Assembly: GCA_029548485.1 (NCBI GenBank)
Contig: JAKPNH010000009.1
Location: 1 to 37,496 of the forward strand
From: a bacterium
GTDB lineage: Bacteria > Patescibacteriota > Minisyncoccia > UBA6257 > Colwellbacteraceae
Length of the DNA stretch: 37,496 nucleotides
Direction of reading: 5' to 3'
Under the pieces are notes generated by a model. The model worked only from the letters and a program-made list of their open reading frames with translations, was not told the DNA's origin and searched no databases. Made by a program: the position numbers and the translations under genes. This document shows positions 31,380 through 36,233 of this stretch, one piece after another; within the stretch, counting starts at the first letter, position 1, and every line of letters begins with the position of its first letter.

Positions 31380-31943
31380 CTATTTTACTCCTCCAAAGTC
31401 TATTTCTGAAATCAAGCCGTAAACCGATCCTTTGCTAGACAATATCGACTCCATGAGATCCAGGGATTTGGCCCGGAAAACAAGGTCGATCTTGTTTTCG
31501 AGGGCCGGCAGCCGATCGAAATTCACGGGTTGAAATCTCGCCAAGGTGATATGCGGGGAAAATCCTTTATTTTCTAAATTTAGGCCGCGCTTTTCTAGAT
31601 TTTGGTCGAAAGACTTTTTGACGTTCTCGAGGTCTTTTGATTCGACTTCAAGCCAGATCATTCTCGCTTCTTTTCCGTGAATCGGCCCGAAGATCATTTT
31701 CCGGAGTTTTATTTCCGGTTCGGCAAAAGCAGACGCGGTTTCTTCGATCGCCTCCTTGATAAGCCCGATCTCCGCCTCGCTCCTGTTCCCGAAAAATCCC
31801 ATGGTGATATGCCAGTTTTCCCGGTCCAAAATCCTCGGGGTGATAATCCCCCTCCATGAAGGTTCGGCTTCGAACAAAACCGCTTCGATTTCCGCTCTTA
31901 TTTCCGAAGGAAGATTGATAGCCGCGAAGACTCTTTTATCCAT
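31380..31943 (-). CDS. thpR: RNA 2',3'-cyclic phosphodiesterase (2H, LigT/ThpR)
   Basis: 187 residues with the two-histidine signature: 'WHITMGF' in the N-terminal half and 'PHITLARF' in the C-terminal half. 'RVFAAINLP' at the N-terminus is typical of ThpR. It opens 2',3'-cyclic phosphates on RNA ends. A longer in-frame extension upstream runs through the divergent gene; the start at 31943 ('MDKRVF') is preferred as it matches the family and lies 7 nt after a -10 box. It heads the thpR-S41-rplI operon. Confidence 0.9.
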   Translation of the reverse strand: MDKRVFAAINLPSEIRAEIEAVLFEAEPSWRGIITPRILDRENWHITMGFFGNRSEAEIGLIKEAIEETASAFAEPEIKLRKMIFGPIHGKEARMIWLEVESKDLENVKKSFDQNLEKRGLNLENKGFSPHITLARFQPVNFDRLPALENKIDLVFRAKSLDLMESILSSKGSVYGLISEIDFGGVK

Positions 31944-31950
31944 CAGGAGT

Positions 31951-31960
31951 ATTATATAAT
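31951..31960. promoter_or_regulatory. Palindromic bidirectional -10 element
   Basis: ATTATATAAT is its own reverse complement. The plus-strand TATAAT (31955-31960) ends 7 nt before the ATG at 31968; the minus-strand TATAAT (31956-31951) ends 7 nt before the thpR ATG at 31943. One 10-bp element thus appears to drive two divergent leaderless genes. Confidence 0.65.
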
Positions 31961-31967
31961 GGAATCG

Positions 31968-32276
31968 ATGAAACCTGTCCGGAAAGCGGAAAAAAAGCGG
32001 GATTTCGCGGATTATTTCCGAAAAATGAAGGAAAGGGCCAAGGAATCCCGGGTTTACACCCGGCATCAGCTCACCGGGCTCGAGATTGCCGAGCTTCTTG
32101 ACGATAGAGCCCACAAATCCTTATATATCAAATTGGCGAAGGATTTTAACGAAGACCGGCTTTTGAGCCTCGCCAAATCGATCGCCGAGAAAAAGGACAT
32201 CAAGAACAAAGGGGCCTATTTCATGGCCATCTGGCAAAAAGAAAAAGACGATGAAGATAGTCACCGTAAAAGATAA
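31968..32276 (+). CDS. Unknown small basic protein upstream of def
   Basis: 102 residues, not recognised. The N-terminal third is highly basic ('KPVRKAEKKRDFADYFRKMKERAKES'), then 'YTRHQLTGLEIAELLDD' and 'KSLYIKLAKDFNEDRLLSLAKSIAEK' form predicted helices, and the end is again charged. This could bind RNA or DNA, or be a CPR-specific family next to def. An ATG three codons earlier (31959) overlaps the -10 element itself, so the ATG at 31968 is the better start. It overlaps def by 26 nt. Confidence 0.6.
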   Translation: MKPVRKAEKKRDFADYFRKMKERAKESRVYTRHQLTGLEIAELLDDRAHKSLYIKLAKDFNEDRLLSLAKSIAEKKDIKNKGAYFMAIWQKEKDDEDSHRKR

Positions 32277-32706
32277 GAAATCCGAAGCCAAGATCCTTCA
32301 CGGAAGGGTGCCGGATTTCGATTTTAAAAAAGCCGACAAGAAAAAGATCTCCGAGGTCGCCAAAAGGATGCGGAAGCTGATGCAGGAGAACAAAGGCGTC
32401 GGGCTTTCGGCAAACCAGATAGGATTGGACTGGCGGATGTTCGTCGCCCAGAACGAAGGCAAATTTTACGTCATTTTCAATCCGGAGATCACGAGCGCCT
32501 CGAAGCAGATGGACGAATGCGAAGAAGGATGTTTGAGCGTTCCCGAAATGGAAAAGAACATCAAGCGGCCTTACCAGGTGACGCTCGTCGGACAAGACAA
32601 AAACGGCAAAAAGCTAAAGATCAAAGCCTGGGGTTTGCTCGCGCGGATCTTCCAGCACGAAACCGATCATCTAAACGGCACATTGATCGCCGATCACAAA
32701 GATTAA
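32251..32706 (+). CDS. def: Peptide deformylase
   Basis: 151 residues, a metallo-enzyme that removes the formyl group from the N-terminal Met of nascent proteins. The three motifs are intact: 'GVGLSANQIG', 'EEGCLSVPE' with the metal-binding Cys, and 'QHETDHLNG' with the two His ligands and the catalytic Glu. Short at the C-terminus but normal for type 1-like forms. It begins inside the preceding unknown gene, and fmt starts at the base after its stop codon, the standard def-fmt pair. Confidence 0.96.
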   Translation: MKIVTVKDKKSEAKILHGRVPDFDFKKADKKKISEVAKRMRKLMQENKGVGLSANQIGLDWRMFVAQNEGKFYVIFNPEITSASKQMDECEEGCLSVPEMEKNIKRPYQVTLVGQDKNGKKLKIKAWGLLARIFQHETDHLNGTLIADHKD

Positions 32707-33564
32707 ATGAACAATTTTGTTTTCTTCGGCACGCCGGAATTCGCCGCCATCATTTTGAAGAACCTGATCAAATCCGGTTTTTTTCCGAAAGCAATAGTGG
32801 CGAATCCCGACAAGCCAGTCGGCCGGAAACGAATTGTCACTTCCCCGCCGACCAAAAAAGTCGTTCTCGATTCCAAAAAAGACATCGAGATTCTGCAACC
32901 AGAAAAAATCACCCCTGAGTTTTTGGAGACGCTGAAGTCTATTCCGGCGGATTTTTACCTTGTCGCCGCCTACGCCAAAATCCTGCCCCAGGGACTTATC
33001 GATATCCCCCACTTGGGCGTTATCGGCGTCCACCCGTCTTTGCTTCCGGAGCTTCGCGGCGCCTCTCCCATCCAAAGTGCGATTCTGGAAAGCAAAACGG
33101 AAACCGGCGTATCGCTTTTTATGATCGACGCCTTGATGGATCACGGCCCGGTTCTTTACCAGGAAAAACTCGCGATCGATCCGGACGATAACAGTGAAAC
33201 TTTAACCAAGAAACTCGCCGAACTTTCTTCAGAAATGCTCGTTAAAATATTGCCGAATTTCGTTGCCGGAAAGATCGTTCCCGAGAGCCAGGATGAAACC
33301 AAAGCAACTTTCACGGAAAAGTTCAAAACAGAAACGGCTTCTATCGAAGAAAAAGACTTGATCTCGGCCAAAGCCGGGGACGCGGAACTCACGAAAAAAC
33401 TCCACGATAAAATCCGGGCTTTTTACCCGGAACCCGGAGCTTGGACATTATCTCACGGAAAACGAATAAAACTTTTAAAGTCGAAAATCGACGAAGCTGG
33501 GAAATTAAAACTGGAAATCATCCAGATCGAAGGAGAAAGGCCCAAAGCAACGGACATTTCCTGA
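32707..33564 (+). CDS. fmt: Methionyl-tRNA formyltransferase, altered catalytic Asn
   Basis: 285 residues, transfers formyl from 10-formyl-THF to Met-tRNAi. 'FVFFGTPEFAA' opens the Rossmann domain; 'VHPSLLPELRGASPIQSAI' with His109 and 'MDHGPVL' with Asp145 form the transfer site; the C-terminal domain ends in 'FYPEPGAWT' and 'KLLKSK'. The expected Asn two residues before His109 (Asn-Val-His in the family; Asn108 in E. coli) is Gly107 ('VIGVHPS'). The enzyme may be slower or use another residue. It is slightly short (about 310 is common). It directly follows def. Confidence 0.92.
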   Translation: MNNFVFFGTPEFAAIILKNLIKSGFFPKAIVANPDKPVGRKRIVTSPPTKKVVLDSKKDIEILQPEKITPEFLETLKSIPADFYLVAAYAKILPQGLIDIPHLGVIGVHPSLLPELRGASPIQSAILESKTETGVSLFMIDALMDHGPVLYQEKLAIDPDDNSETLTKKLAELSSEMLVKILPNFVAGKIVPESQDETKATFTEKFKTETASIEEKDLISAKAGDAELTKKLHDKIRAFYPEPGAWTLSHGKRIKLLKSKIDEAGKLKLEIIQIEGERPKATDIS

Positions 33565-33569
33565 TACCT

Positions 33570-33752
33570 TTATCCGTTTTGGCGTGTCTCTTTGTTTCTT
33601 AATAACGCTTTTAGTTTCAGAAGGTGGGATTTGGAATCGCGGCAGTTGCAATGCTTCGCGTGATCGGTATGCCATTCTATCTTTTCTTCGAGCGAGGCGT
33701 TTTTCGGCATGCGGTGTTTTTCGTGCCAAGCTTTATTGATGGTTCTTGCCAT
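33570..33752 (-). CDS. Small conserved-type basic protein (60 aa)
   Basis: 60 residues: 'MARTINKAWHEKHRMPKNAS' then 'EEKIEWHTDHAKHCNCRDS' and a Lys/Arg-rich end. The His/Cys-rich middle ('WHTDHAKHCNC') could bind a metal. I recall similar 'NKAWHxKHRMPKN' proteins in CPR genomes but know no function. The start is set at 33752 because TAAAAT lies 7 nt upstream; a longer in-frame reading upstream crosses an unrelated gene. It is convergent with fmt, 5 nt between stop codons. Confidence 0.65.
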   Translation of the reverse strand: MARTINKAWHEKHRMPKNASLEEKIEWHTDHAKHCNCRDSKSHLLKLKALLRNKETRQNG

Positions 33753-33759
33753 TTGAAAT

Positions 33760-33765
33760 ATTTTA
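33760..33765 (-). promoter_or_regulatory. -10 element of the 60-aa gene, predicted leaderless
   Basis: TAAAAT on the minus strand, 7 nt before the ATG at 33752, with no Shine-Dalgarno sequence. Confidence 0.45.
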
Positions 33766-33799
33766 ACACATCGGCGACTTCGGATATCGACGGATAAGG

Positions 33800-33825
33800 A
33801 AAGACTCCGCCGAAGCGGAGTCTTT
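33800..33825 (-). terminator. Terminator after the 33830-34417 gene
   Basis: Perfect 11-bp stem AAAGACTCCGC/GCGGAGTCTTT with a TTCG loop (as read on the minus strand), starting 4 bases after the stop. The T tail is short. Confidence 0.75.
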
Positions 33826-33829
33826 AATG

Positions 33830-34417
33830 TTACAAAACAGCAATACCGGAGAAAAGACCGAGGCAGACATTCTTTAGGTAGGTTTCCGCTATCGGGGAGC
33901 CGGAAAGGAAAACGCTGTCGCCCTCGATCCTGAAACTCCACGGTTTCCCGTCGAGTCCGACAAGATTCCTGCAAACACACGCCCCGGAACTGTCTACCGA
34001 GGCGCCGAGCGTGCAATCGGCGCGTTGGTACAGCTTCTCCAAAGACATCTCGTCTGGAATTTTCCGGGACATGGCGGTCATGGTCAAAACAAGGCCCATT
34101 TCCCCGGCTATTTCCCTAATAAGCGGGGTGCAATGCCTAGGCGCGGACACTAAGATCAGATGATCGGCCCACTCCAGTGCTAGCCAGTCAAGTCCGGTAG
34201 AAATCGGGCTGGCGTCGCATTTATTTTCTTGGCACAACATCTCTTGAATATTAGAAATATCGCGCCACTGGAGGTATTTCCGAATCAACGATGAAAACCA
34301 AGATTCCTTATGCGCCGATAGCTTGGCGGCTTTCACCTCCAAGAAACGTCGGAGGAACTCCGACACTAACTTGGGCGGTACAAGAACGCCAGATATCGTA
34401 TAGATTCTGTTCGACAC
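33830..34417 (-). CDS. Unknown Cys-containing protein (195 aa)
   Basis: Not recognised. The sequence is mainly helical in its first half ('LVSEFLRRFLEVKAAKLSAHK'), then has 'LDWLALEWADHLILVSAPRH' and 'IREIAGEMGLVLTM', a Rossmann-like strand-helix pattern. Six to seven cysteines are spread over residues 61-185, with 'GACVCRN' the only close pair. The start is GTG, supported by AGGAGGAG 7 nt upstream. It has its own promoter and terminator. There are no visible TM helices or catalytic motifs. Confidence 0.55.
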   Translation of the reverse strand: MSNRIYTISGVLVPPKLVSEFLRRFLEVKAAKLSAHKESWFSSLIRKYLQWRDISNIQEMLCQENKCDASPISTGLDWLALEWADHLILVSAPRHCTPLIREIAGEMGLVLTMTAMSRKIPDEMSLEKLYQRADCTLGASVDSSGACVCRNLVGLDGKPWSFRIEGDSVFLSGSPIAETYLKNVCLGLFSGIAVL

Positions 34418-34455
34418 TGTTTTTCTCCTCCTCTTTTCTATTCGTTTTCTAAAGA

Positions 34456-34484
34456 ACTATATTATTACACCATATTTTGGACAA
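34456..34484 (-). promoter_or_regulatory. Promoter of the 33830-34417 gene
   Basis: On the minus strand: TTGTCC (34484-34479), a 17-bp spacer and TATAGT (34461-34456), about 38 bp before the GTG start, leaving room for the Shine-Dalgarno sequence. Confidence 0.6.
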
Positions 34485-34489
34485 AATGT

Positions 34490-34518
34490 CAAAAAGGCCT
34501 ATTCCGTAGAATAGGCCT
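34490..34518 (-). terminator. Terminator after the 34531-34893 gene
   Basis: Perfect 10-bp stem AGGCCTATTC/GAATAGGCCT (34495-34504 with 34509-34518), 4-nt loop, followed by five T's on the minus strand. Confidence 0.9.
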
Positions 34519-34530
34519 AACCGAACCTTA

Positions 34531-34893
34531 CTATTCGATGAATTCAGTGTGAATTCCCGCTTCTTTAGCGGCCGACATCAAAGTCCCGTCCGGAACGCCT
34601 TGCATACCCACTACGACGTCAAAACCTTGTCTGCAGGGCGCCAGAATCACCGCCTTGGTTTGAAGCTGATCGTCGAACTCGACTCCGTCAAGCCAAGTAA
34701 CGCTCGGATACGGGCTCCAAGAGCCATCGGGATTCTTGATTTCGATCTTTCTCGCGATGATCACTCGACCCTTATCCGCGTTTCCGTAGCGATGATGGCA
34801 TTCGAGCTCAATCACGTCTTTACTATCAAAACGCACGGTAATGGGGTCTTGCGGACAGCCTCTCATAATGTCCGTTGTTTGGACTTCTTTCAC
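34531..34893 (-). CDS. Unknown small protein (120 aa)
   Basis: Not recognised. A strand-rich protein: 'ITVRFDSKDVIELECHHRYG', 'RVIIARKIEIKNPDGSWSPY', 'VTWLDGVEFDDQLQTKAVIL' alternate polar and apolar residues. The last third ('FDVVVGMQGVPDGTLMSAAKEAG') looks like a small alpha/beta cap. The GTG start has GGAGGGG 7 nt upstream, and it has its own -35/-10 promoter and terminator. It is divergent from tRNA-Gln(CUG). No function is proposed. Confidence 0.55.
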   Translation of the reverse strand: MKEVQTTDIMRGCPQDPITVRFDSKDVIELECHHRYGNADKGRVIIARKIEIKNPDGSWSPYPSVTWLDGVEFDDQLQTKAVILAPCRQGFDVVVGMQGVPDGTLMSAAKEAGIHTEFIE

Positions 34894-34926
34894 TTCGTAT
34901 CCCCTCCAAAAAGAACGAATAATCTA

Positions 34927-34955
34927 CTTATAAAACAGTCCTTATACAAAAGCAA
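34927..34955 (-). promoter_or_regulatory. Promoter of the 34531-34893 gene
   Basis: On the minus strand: TTGCTT (34955-34950), a 17-bp spacer and TATAAG (34932-34927). Confidence 0.6.
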
Positions 34956-34960
34956 ACCTC

Positions 34961-34989
34961 TTTATTTTTATAGGTTTTCGGCCTATAAT
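34961..34989 (+). promoter_or_regulatory. Promoter of tRNA-Gln(CUG)
   Basis: A perfect TATAAT (34984-34989) ends 10 nt before the tRNA, with a weak TTTATT (34961-34966) at the -35 position, 17 bp away. Confidence 0.6.
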
Positions 34990-34999
34990 CTATCCGTAT

Positions 35000-35070
35000 T
35001 GCCGGATCGTCTAATGGTAGGACACATGCCTCTGGAGCATGGTATCTTGGTTCGAATCCAGGTCCGGCAG
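35000..35070 (+). tRNA. tRNA-Gln, anticodon CUG
   Basis: Cloverleaf: acceptor TGCCGGA/TCCGGCA, D-stem GTCT/GGAC, anticodon stem CATGC/GCATG with loop CTCTGGA (anticodon CTG, reads CAG), T-arm GGTTCGAATCC, discriminator G, no encoded CCA. Outside the anticodon arm it is almost identical to tRNA-Gln(UUG) at 8001. It marks the change from the GC-richer chromosome to an AT-rich segment. Confidence 0.95.
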
Positions 35071-35121
35071 CAGACAATATTTAGTATCCGAAGACCTAAT
35101 CGGTTTATATCTAGCTAATGA

Positions 35122-35583
35122 ATGAAAAAAACATCGATTGGAAGGCCATTCGTAAACATAGGAACAGAAAAATCATGTTTGTTTATTAGTCTGTCTAGTC
35201 AACTAATTAATATCCTTAGAAAAAATCCTTTTCTTTATTTTGCCACAGAAGAGAGCTTACTATGCGCAAACCAAGGATATTATGCTGCTGGTATATTAGC
35301 TTTCTCACAGCTATTAAATTGCTTAAACGAAAAAACTCCAAAAGAGAGACATAAAGTAGCCCACGAATTCCTTAAATATAAGCCGAAAAGGGAATACTAC
35401 GAAAAATTATTCAAGCTACTCGAGAACGCATCTGAATCTATCTATCTTAGAGAATTAAAGAAATCTAGAAAATCTGATGATGAATTTAATAGAGAAATAT
35501 TTAATTTATGGAAAGATTACACACAAAACGACCAAAACTTAGCGCCTGATTTAGATTTTGTTGGAGTTGAAATGAGTTCGTAA
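35122..35583 (+). CDS. HEPN-like helical protein (possible RNase/toxin-type)
   Basis: 153 residues, AT-rich gene. The core 'ESLLCANQGYYAAGILAFSQLLN' resembles the first HEPN helix pair, and 'RHKVAH' (near residue 76-81) fits the HEPN catalytic signature Arg-x4-Haem-free His (Rx4-6H) with a polar residue after Arg. HEPN proteins are often RNases in toxin-antitoxin or defence systems. The N-terminal 30 residues look poor in this frame, while a second ATG at 35118 opens a protein-like 23-codon ORF in another frame ('MNEKNIDWKAIRKHRNRKI'), so a frameshift near 35180 is possible. Its stop is 1 nt from the stop of a convergent ORF. Confidence 0.5.
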   Translation: MKKTSIGRPFVNIGTEKSCLFISLSSQLINILRKNPFLYFATEESLLCANQGYYAAGILAFSQLLNCLNEKTPKERHKVAHEFLKYKPKREYYEKLFKLLENASESIYLRELKKSRKSDDEFNREIFNLWKDYTQNDQNLAPDLDFVGVEMSS

Positions 35584-35584
35584 G

Positions 35585-35743
35585 TCAATCCAAGCTTGAG
35601 GGTTTAACTCCCTTTGAGAAAGTTCCCGTGTCATTAGGTGTTGGTAAAACAATAGGCTCATTATTTATCGTAGTTGCCTCCGGTAACGGTGACTGAGTCA
35701 ACGTCGGTGGTTGAGTAGGTTGATTACTATTTTCCTTAGACAT
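35585..35743 (-). CDS. Small Pro/Thr-rich protein (52 aa)
   Basis: A 52-residue ORF starts inside the last codons of the membrane-protein gene (8-nt overlap ATGTCTAA), so it is probably translationally coupled to it. The sequence 'NSNQPTQPPTLTQSPLPEA' and what follows is disordered and lacks TM or catalytic features. It may be a partner or regulator of the membrane protein. No homologue is known to me. Confidence 0.5.
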   Translation of the reverse strand: MSKENSNQPTQPPTLTQSPLPEATTINNEPIVLPTPNDTGTFSKGVKPSSLD

Positions 35744-36209
35744 AAAAATTAGGTAATTTAGACAAGACTAGTAATATCGACCCAAATGCTAATAAGTAAA
35801 TAGCCAACTTATAAAGAATAGCCTTTTTCTGAAGTTTCTTATAATTTTTATCAGCAGCTGACTCATTATCACTAATTAATTGTAATAATAGTTCCTTTTC
35901 TTCTTTATTTAAATATTCCTGATTAGATGATATTTTAATAGACGCGAAGGAATAATTACTGGGCCAGTTAACTATAATTAGTAATATCGTTGATACTATA
36001 AAAAAGGCAACCCCAATAATACCTTCTATTAATTTAATCCCCGTTAACTGTGGCGAGATAATGGTTAAATACCCAATAATAATAGTTGTAGTAAAGCCTA
36101 CGAGAGTTCCTGACTTTTGGTCAATAACGTCGTCAGCGTCTCTTATAATATCAAATCTATGACGCGCGCTATCTAACAAGACTGAAAACTTATTACTCTC
36201 TGATTCCAT
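35736..36209 (-). CDS. Three-TM membrane protein, SLATT/PycTM-like layout
   Basis: 157 residues. A cytoplasmic helix ('FSVLLDSARHRFDIIRDADDVIDQK') leads into TM1 ('TLVGFTTTIIIGYLTII') and TM2 ('LIEGIIGVAFFIVSTILLII'); a charged helix (about 95-125) separates TM3 ('LAIYLLAFGSILLVLS'). An 'aD-x-K' helix just before TM1 is reminiscent of SLATT and PycTM effector modules of bacterial defence systems, but the match is by eye only. It is AT-rich, lies 24 nt after the recombinase gene on the same strand, and has TATACT 4 nt before its ATG. Confidence 0.5.
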   Translation of the reverse strand: MESESNKFSVLLDSARHRFDIIRDADDVIDQKSGTLVGFTTTIIIGYLTIISPQLTGIKLIEGIIGVAFFIVSTILLIIVNWPSNYSFASIKISSNQEYLNKEEKELLLQLISDNESAADKNYKKLQKKAILYKLAIYLLAFGSILLVLSKLPNFYV

Positions 36210-36233
36210 ACTTAGTATAAAATTACAACCATT

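Noticed and set aside
31944-32114. 57-codon N-terminal extension of thpR
   Set aside because: It crosses the divergent gene and the -10 element; the family start is 'MDKRVFAAINLP' at 31943.
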